In this document: positions 1 to 8,242 of the stretch, piece by piece
How the letters are laid out: each line of letters starts with the position of its first letter
Position numbering within the stretch: the first letter of the stretch is position 1
Assembly (NCBI GenBank): GCA_023664485.1
Contig: JAMPFK010000025.1
Coordinates: 1 to 31,082 of the forward strand
Source: Bacteroides fragilis
GTDB lineage: Bacteria; Bacillota; Clostridia; Lachnospirales; Lachnospiraceae
Length of the DNA stretch: 31,082 nt
Direction of reading: 5' to 3'
The notes under the pieces: generated by a model
The model's database searches: none
What the model saw: only the letters and a program-made list of their open reading frames with translations
Told to the model about the DNA's origin: nothing
Position numbers and translations under genes: made by a program

Positions 1-766
1 CGAAACACACCGGAACGACTTCTATATCCGCAAATTCTTCAAGCTGGCGTATCAGCTCGCCTGCAAGTCCGACAGGGTTGCCGTCATCGTCCTGGCCCGA
101 AAACGGGAGATGATAGCGCGTATATCCGAACGTCAGGGTGTTCTTCTGCTGCAGCCACTGTTCCTCCTGCTCTGTCAAAGACAGATCTGACGTTTTATTA
201 AAATATTTCTGAAGCAGTTCGATCGTAAACTTCGGGGAAACCGTATCTATCTGCGTCATCGCATTATTCAATTCATCAAGCAGCTCGGTATTGGATTTCC
301 TGATGGCGAAATATCTGCCGTCGCCAAGGCCCATATCCGACGATGAAAAAAGAACCTTGTCTGCAAGGGTGATGTCCGTTTTGCAGACTCCAGCCATGAT
401 ATCAATGTCATCGTCAATAAGCATTTGGCTTATTTCTTCCTTACTTCCATATACATATTCATATTTCCAGCCTGCATACCGCGCCAGCATTTGAAAATAA
501 TCGTATGCGTATCCCGATTTTCTCACATCATCTGAAAAACCATCCTGGAATTCGGGTTCACCATTATCATAGTATCCGACGCGCACCGTAACTGCATTTG
601 TTCTGAGGATCAAATCAGGATTTTCATCTGTATCAGTATTACCAGGTGCCGCAGGAGTCACATTTTTATCTTTGGCAGAAGCAGACACAGACAACGGCGC
701 AAAAACGTTTGCGCATACCGCCGCACAAAAAATAAAAGTGATGATAGATATTATATTTTTTTTCAT
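1..766 (-). CDS. Sensor protein with tandem SBP_bac_3-type solute-binding domains (N-terminal part, cut by window edge)
   Basis: Read from ATG at 766 leftward, the frame stays open to base 1, giving about 255 residues of a longer protein. The start has a strong ribosome site (AGGAGGG, 8 bases upstream). Residues 1-30 form a signal peptide or signal anchor (MKKNIISIITFIFCAAVCAN...). A Thr/Pro/Asp-rich linker follows, then a periplasmic-binding-type domain (about 58-185, with VRVGYYDNGEPEF and the DIMAGV strand) and the start of a second one (LTFGYTRYHLPFS, from about 210). In Lachnospiraceae this layout is typical of large sensors that end in histidine kinase, receiver/HPt or GGDEF modules. 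That output part lies outside the window, so the signalling type is unknown. The ligand is probably an amino acid or small organic molecule, by family only. It is transcribed away from the methyltransferase gene. Confidence 0.8.
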   Translation of the reverse strand, partial: MKKNIISIITFIFCAAVCANVFAPLSVSASAKDKNVTPAAPGNTDTDENPDLILRTNAVTVRVGYYDNGEPEFQDGFSDDVRKSGYAYDYFQMLARYAGWKYEYVYGSKEEISQMLIDDDIDIMAGVCKTDITLADKVLFSSSDMGLGDGRYFAIRKSNTELLDELNNAMTQIDTVSPKFTIELLQKYFNKTSDLSLTEQEEQWLQQKNTLTFGYTRYHLPFSGQDDDGNPVGLAGELIRQLEEFADIEVVPVCF

Positions 767-837
767 GACGCCCTCCTGATAGTTTATTAATATAGTATTC
801 GATTATTCGTTAAAATTTTGTATTATGACATTTTTAA

Positions 838-866
838 AGTATAACATAACCAGACGGCTTTTTCAA
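838..866 (-). promoter_or_regulatory. Sigma-A-type promoter of the tandem SBP-domain sensor
   Basis: On the minus strand TTGAAA (866-861) and TATACT (843-838) are separated by exactly 17 bases. The start codon at 766 lies about 65 bases beyond the expected transcription start. Confidence 0.6.
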
Positions 867-1025
867 CCACTATTCAGTCTGCCAGTCTGCCCGCGTCAAA
901 CGCATGAATGAACAATCTATCAAATCATCTGTAAACATTGAATCGCTGTATGCGTTTATTTTGAGCCTGAATTTAGTTAACAAAAGAAGATTAAGCATAA
1001 TTAAATGGAATTGTGAATGTGTTTA

Positions 1026-1034
1026 TGGTACAAT
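1026..1034 (+). promoter_or_regulatory. Extended -10 promoter of the methyltransferase gene
   Basis: TGGTACAAT matches an extended -10 (TGn plus TACAAT) about 50 bases before the start codon at 1084. There is no good -35 at normal spacing. The rest of 767-1083 holds only the divergent promoter of the minus-strand sensor and AT-rich sequence. Confidence 0.45.
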
Positions 1035-1083
1035 GATAAAACTGCACAATTTAACAATCGGTATTTAAAGGGAGGCAGAGCGT

Positions 1084-1791
1084 ATGAATATTGATGATTA
1101 TAAAACATATATTTCAGCAGAAACTATGATGGGACCAAACAGCGTAAGGGTATTAGCAGAGCTGATTGATAAATATCCTTTACAGTTACTTCCTGATGAT
1201 GTAATTCTCGATTTGGGATGTGGAACAGGAGTAACAAGTCTTATCATTGCCAAAGAAACAGGAGCGAGGGTTTTGGCGAATGATTTATGGGTAAGCGCAG
1301 AAGAAAATGGAAAAAGGTTTGTTGAATGGGGCGTTGGGGAACAGATAACTCCTGTTTGTGAAGATGCGAACAATCTTCATTTTGAAAAAAAGCAGTTTCG
1401 CGCTCTTATTAGTATTGATTCTTATCATTATTTTGCAGGCAGTAAGGGATTTTTTCAGGAAAAGATTTTGCCATTTATGAAAGATCACGGAGTGGTTTTG
1501 ATTGGAATTCCCGGTCTGAAGGATGAATATACAGGTCGTGCCGAAGAACTGCTTTCCGATTGGCTGGGAGATGATTCCCATATGTTTAAAAGTCCAAAAC
1601 TTTGGAAAGAACTCCTTGGCGACAGCGATAGAATCGGGTTGGCGAAAACATGGGAAATGGATTGTTTCAATAAAGCATGGGAGGATTGGCTTGCAACGAA
1701 TAAAAAGTTTGCTCTCAGTGATAAACGACACTTTGAGGCAATTATAAAACCATATACTTGTTTTGTGGGTATTTATATCAGGCTGAAATAG
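1084..1791 (+). CDS. Class I SAM-dependent methyltransferase
   Basis: A 235-residue soluble protein. Motif I of the Rossmann fold is clear (LDLGCGTGVTS, about residues 42-52), followed by the acidic motif II region (RVLANDLW) and the post-motif SIDSYHYF, where catalysis or substrate binding would sit. This gives confidence in SAM binding but not in the substrate. It resembles the stand-alone methyltransferases related to small-molecule and cyclopropane-synthase-like enzymes. The start is fixed by GGGAGG about 8 bases upstream. The gene stands alone between the divergent sensor gene and a separate promoter at 2017. Its base composition is AT-richer than the central housekeeping genes, like the other genes of the first 6 kb. 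Confidence 0.85.
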   Translation: MNIDDYKTYISAETMMGPNSVRVLAELIDKYPLQLLPDDVILDLGCGTGVTSLIIAKETGARVLANDLWVSAEENGKRFVEWGVGEQITPVCEDANNLHFEKKQFRALISIDSYHYFAGSKGFFQEKILPFMKDHGVVLIGIPGLKDEYTGRAEELLSDWLGDDSHMFKSPKLWKELLGDSDRIGLAKTWEMDCFNKAWEDWLATNKKFALSDKRHFEAIIKPYTCFVGIYIRLK

Positions 1792-1909
1792 TCATTGTGA
1801 TGTACTTCACAGATTCAGGGTTGTTGGTTAAGCATTTAGGTAATGGGCGTTTGAAACATGGAAAGAGATGGGTTCGTTATGCGCATAAAACAGATGAAGC
1901 ATACGGGGG

Positions 1910-1928
1910 TTCTGTTTATAAAACAGAA
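1910..1928. repeat. Perfect inverted repeat in the methyltransferase-kinase intergenic region
   Basis: TTCTGTTT and AAACAGAA flank ATA. It lies in the 304-base gap after the methyltransferase gene, about 107 bases before the kinase promoter. It has no T-run, so it is not a terminator. It could bind a dimeric regulator; that role is only a guess. I see no convincing gene in 1792-2095. Confidence 0.35.
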
Positions 1929-2016
1929 TGTTGTTTTTCCCGTAATGACTTGCCGGTATTGCACGCCGGAACTGATTTATGCGCCGAAAGCAGGTGAAAA
2001 TAATTTCCATATTTTT

Positions 2017-2045
2017 TTGACTTTGTCATTTAAAAAGAGTATAAT
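2017..2045 (+). promoter_or_regulatory. Sigma-A promoter of the hybrid kinase operon
   Basis: TTGACT (2017-2022), a 17-base spacer, then TATAAT (2040-2045). This is the best consensus promoter in the left part of the window, and the kinase start lies 51 bases downstream. Confidence 0.75.
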
Positions 2046-2095
2046 GTTGCCATATTAATATGAGTCTTTGAGGAGATATTATTTGGAGACTTATC

Positions 2096-4276
2096 ATGGA
2101 AAAGGAAAGAAGAGCGAAAATATATAAAAATTTCATATTGATTGCCCCTTTTATCATTGTTTTCTGCATATTGGGCGCAGTTGTCTTAGGAGCCGCAAGG
2201 CGGATATCGGTTGAGATGTCGGAAGCGGCAATCAGCAATCTAAGTGAAAATCTTGATTTAATCAGCAATACGATTGATACTCTTGTGAATCAGCAGGTAA
2301 ACATTCAGAAAATGATTGCTGAAGAGCTTGCAGACGAAAAAGATCCGTACAATATTGTCCGCTCTTATGGCGTGAATGACACAATCGTAAAGCTGTCAAT
2401 TCTGTTATCCGGAGAGAAAGAAGGGATTTCCAATACGGGAGAATCATTTACGGAAGATTCTTTGGATTTTTCGGCGGGCAAGTCGGCCGACAATCTTCCA
2501 CTGTCCGAATCTTATGTAAATGGCATGGGAACCTGGGCATATACGATAAAGTGTCCGGTTATAAAAGACGGCGAAGAGATTGCAACGCTTTATGCGGAAT
2601 ACATCTATGATTCATTCGACAAAGTCCTTCCTGACAGATTTTATAATAACGAGGCAAAATTGTACCTTATCGATACCGCCAGTGAACGACTTGTATTGAC
2701 GCCTAAAAGGCTCTATGAACTCAACGCCGGACATATGACTTTGGGTGATTTTTACAATGCCAATAAAATTGTTTCTCCGGATATCCATTCCAGTGTTGCC
2801 GCAAATATGAAGGCGGGAAAAGACGTGATGTTCTATCACGAAATCCAGAATGAAGAATCTCTGGTATATATGTGGGCTGTCAACGGCGGAACCGCATACC
2901 TGATTGGATATGTACCCATCGTGGCGATACAGCGGGAAGGCGATGCGGTAAACCAGAACATATTCATCGTTGTATTTGTTACGCTGGCCGCATTCTTTAG
3001 CTGCTGCCTGTTTTATTTCTTATATGCAAGACAGCGTAACAAAATCCGTAAGGAGCGGGAAGCCGAGAGGGAACTCCACAACAAACAGCTTAAAGAAGCT
3101 TTGCAGGCGGCGCAGATTGCCAGTACTTCCAAGACGATGTTCCTTTCCAATATGTCGCATGACATCCGTACGCCGATGAACGCCATACTCGGTTTTGCCT
3201 CGCTGCTTGAAAGAGATGCAGACAACCCTGAACGAGTGCGGGATTACATAGGGAAAATCAAGGCTTCCGGACAGCATCTTTTAAGCCTGATTAACGATGT
3301 GCTGGATATATCCAAGATTGAAAGCGGAAAAGTCGTACTCACAATCGAGGAATTTTTCTTACAGGATATTCTGAATGCGGTTGACGCAATTATCCGCCCT
3401 GCGGCAAAGGCAAAAAATCAGGAATTTACCATTACCGTTACGGAGATTAAGCATAAGTATCTGATGGGTGATGAAACAAGGCTGAACCAGATTTTGATTA
3501 ATCTCCTTTCCAATGCGGTAAAATATACGCAGGAAGAAGGGAATATCTGGCTGCGCATCACAGAGCTCCCCCAGCATTCCAGCCAGTATGAACATCTTCG
3601 GATAGAAGTAGAGGATAACGGGTATGGGATGACGCCCGAATATCTGGAAACGATTTTTGACGCATTTACGAGGGCGGAAAACAGCACAACAAATAAAGTG
3701 CAGGGTACGGGCCTTGGCATGGCGATTACCAAAAATATTGTCGAGCTGATGGGCGGAACGATAGAAGTCACGAGCGAAATGGGTTCGGGAAGCCGTTTTG
3801 TGGTAGAACTTGAACTTCGCATTCCTGATACGGAAAAAGCGGAAGACGATAACAAAGATAATCAGCCTGCCGCCAATATAGCAGAGAACTGTCTGGAAGG
3901 AAGGCATTTCCTCGTGGCGGAAGACAATGAAATTAATTCAGAGATTTTATGCGAGATTCTGAATATCGAAGGCGCGACCTGTGAAGTTGTGGAAAACGGC
4001 AGGCTGGCGATAGAATACTTTAAACAGTCGTCTCCGGGAAAATTTGACGCAATCCTGATGGACGTCCAGATGCCTGTGATGAATGGCTATGATGCAACGA
4101 GGGCAATCCGCTCTTTGGAGCGTGAAGACGCAAAAGAAATACCGATTATCGCCATGACGGCGAACGCCTTTACAGAAGATATAAGAGACGCTCTTGAATC
4201 AGGCATGAATGCGCATATTGCAAAACCGATTGATATGGCTGTACTGAATAAAACGATCAGCCAGTATTTAAAATAG
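2096..4276 (+). CDS. Membrane hybrid histidine kinase (sensor, HisKA, HATPase, receiver)
   Basis: A 726-residue sensor. A first membrane helix (about 12-34) and a second (about 289-311) enclose a roughly 250-residue extracytoplasmic domain, probably Cache-like. A short coiled region leads to the H-box FLSNMSHDIRTPMN with phospho-acceptor His355. The N-box (NQILINLLSNAVKYT), G1 (DNGYGM) and G2 (GTGLGM) follow. The C-terminal receiver has the acidic pair in VAEDNEIN, phospho-acceptor Asp656 in ILMDVQMP and the conserved Lys in AKPID. There is no HPt and no output domain, so phosphate must pass to a separate protein not encoded next to it. GGAG 7 bases upstream supports the start. The solute-binding lipoprotein gene follows after 37 bases, very likely in the same transcript; it may deliver the ligand to the sensor domain. 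Confidence 0.92.
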   Translation: MEKERRAKIYKNFILIAPFIIVFCILGAVVLGAARRISVEMSEAAISNLSENLDLISNTIDTLVNQQVNIQKMIAEELADEKDPYNIVRSYGVNDTIVKLSILLSGEKEGISNTGESFTEDSLDFSAGKSADNLPLSESYVNGMGTWAYTIKCPVIKDGEEIATLYAEYIYDSFDKVLPDRFYNNEAKLYLIDTASERLVLTPKRLYELNAGHMTLGDFYNANKIVSPDIHSSVAANMKAGKDVMFYHEIQNEESLVYMWAVNGGTAYLIGYVPIVAIQREGDAVNQNIFIVVFVTLAAFFSCCLFYFLYARQRNKIRKEREAERELHNKQLKEALQAAQIASTSKTMFLSNMSHDIRTPMNAILGFASLLERDADNPERVRDYIGKIKASGQHLLSLINDVLDISKIESGKVVLTIEEFFLQDILNAVDAIIRPAAKAKNQEFTITVTEIKHKYLMGDETRLNQILINLLSNAVKYTQEEGNIWLRITELPQHSSQYEHLRIEVEDNGYGMTPEYLETIFDAFTRAENSTTNKVQGTGLGMAITKNIVELMGGTIEVTSEMGSGSRFVVELELRIPDTEKAEDDNKDNQPAANIAENCLEGRHFLVAEDNEINSEILCEILNIEGATCEVVENGRLAIEYFKQSSPGKFDAILMDVQMPVMNGYDATRAIRSLEREDAKEIPIIAMTANAFTEDIRDALESGMNAHIAKPIDMAVLNKTISQYLK

Positions 4277-4313
4277 AGTTTTACAATTATCTAAAGTGTT
4301 TAAGGAGGAAGAC

Positions 4314-5630
4314 ATGAAAAGAAGTATTAAAAAATTAACAGCATTTTTTCTTGCTGCGGCAACGGCGCTTATGGCGTCAGCGTGCGGGCAGAATAATCCC
4401 ACTGGCGTGAACCTTGTAGAAAATGATGAGAACGCTGAAAAAACTATTTCCATATATGTACCGGTGGCGCGTTCCAAACCCGATCTTGAAAACGCCGCAC
4501 AGACGGCATTTGATAAGACTGTAATTATGGCGGAAGAAAAACTGAATGTGACCATAGAGTATAATACATACACGGCAAACGACTATCAGGAAAAATCCTA
4601 TGACGATGTGGCGATTGAGCGGATACAAAACGGCATGGACGATTTTTATATGCTGAATCCGGATGTCACCAAAAAAATGGGGGAAGAAGGGCGGCTGGCG
4701 GATTTGTCAGACCTTGACTGCGTAGACAATCTCCGTGAAGTTGTCATAACGGCGAATACGGTAGACGGAAAACTGGTTGGAATACCGCAGGAAGTGGTTG
4801 TCTATGGTCTGTTTGTGAACAAAGATATGTTTGACCAATATGGACTTGCACTGCCGAATACGCCGGAAGAATTTCTGGAATGCTGCAAAGTATTTAAAGA
4901 GAATGGCATAGAGACTCCTATCGGGGCGAACAGGTGGTGGCTGGAAACATTTGTTTTTGCACAGGCGTATGCCGACCTTTACAATGGCGGTAATACGGAA
5001 GCGGAAATTGCGGCGTTAAACAGTGGAGAGCGTAAGTACAGCGATTATATGCGCGAGGGCTTTACCTTTTTGAAAGAACTGATCGATCTCGGATACATTG
5101 ACGCCGAGGTTGCCTATACCTATGAAGCGATTGATGGTGAAGGACCGGATTTTCTTGCGCAGAAAACCCCGATTGTCATGGCGTATTGGGGTGCGGCAAA
5201 TACCGAGACGGCATATGGAAATCCTGACTTTCATATGCAGGTCATCGGTTTTCCGAGCGATTATGGGCAGATGCCCGTAATGTCCATGACAGGTCTGTCG
5301 GTATTGTCTGATGCAAAACATTTAGACGATGCTATGGCTGTACTCGAAGTGATGCTCTCCGATGAAGCGCTGCTTGCTTATGCAGAAACAAATCATGTAA
5401 TATCTCCTTCCAGAAATGTTGAAGTGGAGTGCGTTCCGGCGCTAAAGCCGCTTAATGATTTGGTAAACAGCGGAACGTATGTGCTTGCCAGCAACGCGGG
5501 CATGGACGTGGAACAATGGGGCAATACCTGCCTGATTGTCCGTGAACTGTTAAACGGCGCGTCTGTAGAAGAATGTATGGCGGAATTTGATAAGCTGCAG
5601 GAGGAAGCGCTTGCGGCGGATGGGAAATAG
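4314..5630 (+). CDS. Extracellular solute-binding lipoprotein (sugar ABC transporter type, SBP family 1)
   Basis: A 438-residue protein. The start at 4314 is chosen over the in-frame ATG at 4296 because AGGAGG lies 5 bases before it and because it gives a clean signal peptide (MKRSIKKLTAFFLAAATALM) ending in a lipobox with Cys24. The body has family 1 hallmarks: a DDFYMLNPDV segment, LADLSDL, a GIPQEVVVYGLFVNKDMFDQYGL hinge region and NTPEEFLECCKVFKENGIETP. Such proteins usually bind oligosaccharides and work with two permeases. No permease or ATPase gene is present here. It follows a hybrid kinase by 37 bases, so it could be a receptor that reports ligand to that kinase, in the manner of LuxP-LuxQ. 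That role is inferred from context only. Confidence 0.9.
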   Translation: MKRSIKKLTAFFLAAATALMASACGQNNPTGVNLVENDENAEKTISIYVPVARSKPDLENAAQTAFDKTVIMAEEKLNVTIEYNTYTANDYQEKSYDDVAIERIQNGMDDFYMLNPDVTKKMGEEGRLADLSDLDCVDNLREVVITANTVDGKLVGIPQEVVVYGLFVNKDMFDQYGLALPNTPEEFLECCKVFKENGIETPIGANRWWLETFVFAQAYADLYNGGNTEAEIAALNSGERKYSDYMREGFTFLKELIDLGYIDAEVAYTYEAIDGEGPDFLAQKTPIVMAYWGAANTETAYGNPDFHMQVIGFPSDYGQMPVMSMTGLSVLSDAKHLDDAMAVLEVMLSDEALLAYAETNHVISPSRNVEVECVPALKPLNDLVNSGTYVLASNAGMDVEQWGNTCLIVRELLNGASVEECMAEFDKLQEEALAADGK

Positions 5631-5641
5631 AACCGGTTTGA

Positions 5642-5917
5642 AGGAGTAACAGGTTATGGATAAGATTTTGGCCGGCGCTTTATAAGATTCTGCTCGATTA
5701 TGCGGAAGAAAAGAACAGGAAACAGTTGATGTTCGATACGGCGTCGGCCGCGGTGGACTGTCACAGATTTTTTGAAAAAGAAGGTTATGTTCGGATAACG
5801 AAGGAGGAGCAGCCTTTTGCATACGAATACCCGGACAGGGATTCTTATCTGTATTTATTGAAATTGCAGTATGGAAATCAGATGATAATTTTGGCGCTTG
5901 AAGAATCTAAAACTTGA
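5642..5917 (+). pseudogene. 5'-truncated GNAT-family acetyltransferase remnant
   Basis: From 5660 the frame reads IRFWPALYKILLDYAEEKN, then LMFDTASAAVDCHRFFEKEGYVRI, then a tail through YEYPDRDSYLYLLKL, ending at 5917. This matches only the C-terminal half of GNAT acetyltransferases (acetyl-CoA-binding helix, the DCHRFFEKEGY turn and the last strands). The N-terminal half is missing. A ribosome site (AAGGAG, 5641-5646) and an ATG at 5656 exist just upstream, but in another frame that stops after nine codons. The remnant directly follows the lipoprotein gene, so the deletion endpoint is probably near 5640. An internal TTG/ATG (5726/5729) could still yield a 63-residue peptide, unlikely to be active. 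Confidence 0.65.
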
Positions 5918-5930
5918 AGCGCCCTTTTCT
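5893..5930 (+). terminator. Rho-independent terminator at the end of the kinase-lipoprotein block
   Basis: GGCGCTT (5893-5899) pairs with AAGCGCC (5917-5923). An inner AAG/CTT extension and CTTTTCT follow. It overlaps the last codons of the GNAT remnant. Confidence 0.55.
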
Positions 5931-5959
5931 GTTATGTATAATAATAAACAACGCTGAAC

Positions 5960-6011
5960 TATAGTAAACGACATAACAAATTGCTCTTTCCGGCTCTTGC
6001 ATAAGCCATAT
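5960..6011. repeat. Copy A of a 52-bp dispersed repeat
   Basis: The first 25 bases (beginning TATAGTAAACGACATAAC) are identical to the reverse complement of 29823-29847. The match extends to AAGCCATAT at 6003-6011, with 46 of 52 positions equal by my count and no gaps. It lies in the 189-base gap between the GNAT remnant and the PepSY gene, where I see no gene. Confidence 0.7.
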
Positions 6012-6118
6012 AGGTAAGCTTTTACAAGTTTGAAAAGGCAATTTCCAATGTTATTAACTATAAAACAGAGAAGCAGTTTCTGCATCATACAGCGGCAGAA
6101 GGGAGTATGATATCAGCA

Positions 6119-6928
6119 ATGAAAAGAAAGCGTCGGAATGAGTTAGAAAAAGCCGGAAGAAGGGCAGGGTATGGAACAGTCTGCTGCGCGGCTGCCTTAT
6201 CGGCCTGCCTGTCAGTAGGATGCGGTAACGGGACTCCCCTGCAGAATGGGCCGTCAGCCGTTTCGACAGAACAGGAGCAGTCAGGACAGGCGGCAGCGGA
6301 GCAGCCGGTTCAGGAATCCGGTCCAACGACGCAGCCGGCGCAGGAATCCCAGCTAACGGAACAGTCGGCCCAGGTATTGCAGCCACAGGGAGAGACGGCG
6401 GCAGAACTGCCGGCCCGGGAGGCCCGGACACCGCAGTCACAGCCGGAACCGGCAGAACAGCCGCCGGCAGGCAATGCGCAGACGGGCGTTGGGCTGGAGC
6501 AGGCTAAGAGCGCGGCGCTTGCCCATGCGGGGCTGGAAGCGTCCAATGTGACTTTTATCAAAGAAGAACAGGATTATGACGACGGCAGGCTGGAGTACGA
6601 TATCGAGTTCGTGACGGCGGAGACGAAATACGAATATGAAATCGCCGCAGACGACGGCACTATCCTGAAATCATCAAAGGAGCTGATCGGACAAAGAACG
6701 GGAGTCGTACAGTCGGCGGGCGGTATCACGCAGGAGGAGGCGAAGAAAGCCGCGCTGGATTATGCCGGGCTGAATGAGGATCAGGCAGTCTTTTCAAAGG
6801 TTGAACAGGACTATGACGACGGCATCGCCGAATACGAAATTGAGTTCTATGCGGATAAAAAAGAGTACAGCTTTTCCATCAGCGCCGCTACCGGAGAGAT
6901 CCTGGAAGTTGAAATCGACCGGGATTAA
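6119..6928 (+). CDS. Lipoprotein with two PepSY domains
   Basis: A secreted protein of about 269 residues. The N-terminus is Lys/Arg-rich (MKRKRRNELEKAGRR), then a hydrophobic stretch and the lipobox LSVGC. A linker of about 80 residues rich in Gln, Pro, Glu and Ala follows (AQESQLTEQSAQ and similar), then two copies of the PepSY fold. Each copy begins with an alpha segment (LEQAKSAALAHAGL; QEEAKKAALDYAGL), continues with EQDYDDG and ends in strands closing with DDGTILKSS or ATGEILEVE. PepSY domains often act outside the cell as inhibitors or modulators of proteases or of cell-wall enzymes; nothing here identifies the partner. Start choice: ATG 6107 lies only one base after GGGAG, so ATG 6119 (13 bases) is slightly preferred. 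Both are possible. Confidence 0.85.
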   Translation: MKRKRRNELEKAGRRAGYGTVCCAAALSACLSVGCGNGTPLQNGPSAVSTEQEQSGQAAAEQPVQESGPTTQPAQESQLTEQSAQVLQPQGETAAELPAREARTPQSQPEPAEQPPAGNAQTGVGLEQAKSAALAHAGLEASNVTFIKEEQDYDDGRLEYDIEFVTAETKYEYEIAADDGTILKSSKELIGQRTGVVQSAGGITQEEAKKAALDYAGLNEDQAVFSKVEQDYDDGIAEYEIEFYADKKEYSFSISAATGEILEVEIDRD

Positions 6929-6978
6929 GGGAAGTCAGGAAAATTTTAACAAAATTTACAATAATGAGCTTTCTTTTA

Positions 6979-7006
6979 TCGTCAAAATGATGTATTATCT
7001 TATTAT
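6979..7006 (+). promoter_or_regulatory. Possible promoter of glgCD
   Basis: TCGTCA and TATTAT are separated by 16 bases, 28 bases before glgC. The -35 is poor, so this is tentative. Confidence 0.3.
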
Positions 7007-7033
7007 CAAGACTATATGATGGAGGGTTAAACT

Positions 7034-8242
7034 ATGGCAAAAGAAATGATCGCAATGCTTCTTGCCGGCGGACAGGGTTCCCGTCTGTACGCGTTGACGG
7101 AGAAGCTTGCCAAACCGGCAGTTCCATTTGGCGGAAAATATCGTATTATTGACTTTCCGCTTTCCAACTGTGTGAACTCCGGAATCGATACGGTAGGTAT
7201 TTTGACGCAGTATCAGCCGCTTGTGCTGAACGAGTATGTAGGCAACGGCCAGCCCTGGGATCTGGACAGACTCTATGGCGGCGTCCATGTGCTTCCGCCT
7301 TATCAGAAGGCGAATAAGTCGGATTGGTATAAGGGAACGGCCAATGCGATTTATCAGAATCTTTCTTTTATCGAAAGATACGATCCGGAATATGTTATTA
7401 TTCTGTCCGGCGACCAGATCTGCAAACAGGATTACAGCGATTTCCTGAAATTCCATAAGGAGAAAAATGCGGAATTCAGCGTTGCCGTTATGGAGGTGCC
7501 GTGGGAGGAAGCTCCCCGCTTCGGCCTGATGGTCGCGGACGAAGACGACAGGATCACAGAGTTCCAGGAGAAGCCTAAAAATCCCAAGTCGAATCTGGCG
7601 TCCATGGGTATCTACATATTCAACTGGGATATTCTGAAAAAATATCTGGAAGAGGATGAGGCGGATCCGGATTCCGAGAACGATTTCGGCAACAACATCA
7701 TTCCGAATCTGCTGCGCGACGACCGCAGGATGTACGCTTATCATTTCAGCGGCTACTGGAAGGACGTAGGAACCATTTCTTCCCTGTGGGAGGCGAATAT
7801 GGAGGTTCTGGATCCGGAACACAGCGGCATCAACCTGTTCGATGAGGACTGGAAGATTTACAGCCGTAAAGCGGCTATGACAGGCCATAAGATTTCAACG
7901 GGAGCCGTTGTGGAGAATTCGATGATTACCGACGGATGCCAGATCAGGGGAACGGTCAGACATTCGATCCTGTTCGAGGGCGTTAAGGTGGAAAAAGGCG
8001 CTGTTATCGAAGATGCCGTTATTATGGGGAACACGGTCGTAAAAGCGGGCGCTGTTGTAAGACACTGTATCGTGGCCGAATATGTTACAATTGGTGAAAA
8101 CGCTGTAGTAGGCGCGATGCCTTCCGGCGAGGAGAACGGCGTTGCGACCATCGGCGCGGGAATTACGATCGGGGATAATGCGAAGATCGGCCCGAATGCC
8201 ATGGTCAATAAAAATGTAGAAGGCGGTGAAGAGCAATGTTAA
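7034..8242 (+). CDS. glgC: Glucose-1-phosphate adenylyltransferase, catalytic subunit GlgC
   Basis: A 402-residue enzyme making ADP-glucose from glucose-1-phosphate and ATP, the first committed step of glycogen synthesis. The nucleotide-binding start is intact (AMLLAGGQGSRLYALTEKLAKPAVPFGGKYRIIDFPLSNC as consecutive pieces), followed by YKGTANAIYQN, the catalytic-type ILSGDQICKQDY and the sugar-phosphate segment EFQEKP. The C-terminal third is a left-handed beta helix of hexapeptide repeats (GAVVENSMITDGCQIRG). The length is normal for the family. GGAGG lies 8 bases before the ATG. The end overlaps the glgD start by 7 bases, so the two subunits are probably translationally coupled. Confidence 0.97.
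   Translation: MAKEMIAMLLAGGQGSRLYALTEKLAKPAVPFGGKYRIIDFPLSNCVNSGIDTVGILTQYQPLVLNEYVGNGQPWDLDRLYGGVHVLPPYQKANKSDWYKGTANAIYQNLSFIERYDPEYVIILSGDQICKQDYSDFLKFHKEKNAEFSVAVMEVPWEEAPRFGLMVADEDDRITEFQEKPKNPKSNLASMGIYIFNWDILKKYLEEDEADPDSENDFGNNIIPNLLRDDRRMYAYHFSGYWKDVGTISSLWEANMEVLDPEHSGINLFDEDWKIYSRKAAMTGHKISTGAVVENSMITDGCQIRGTVRHSILFEGVKVEKGAVIEDAVIMGNTVVKAGAVVRHCIVAEYVTIGENAVVGAMPSGEENGVATIGAGITIGDNAKIGPNAMVNKNVEGGEEQC

Noticed and set aside
1858..2058. Small plus-strand open frame between the methyltransferase and the kinase
   Set aside because: No ribosome site, no family pattern, and it overlaps the kinase promoter.
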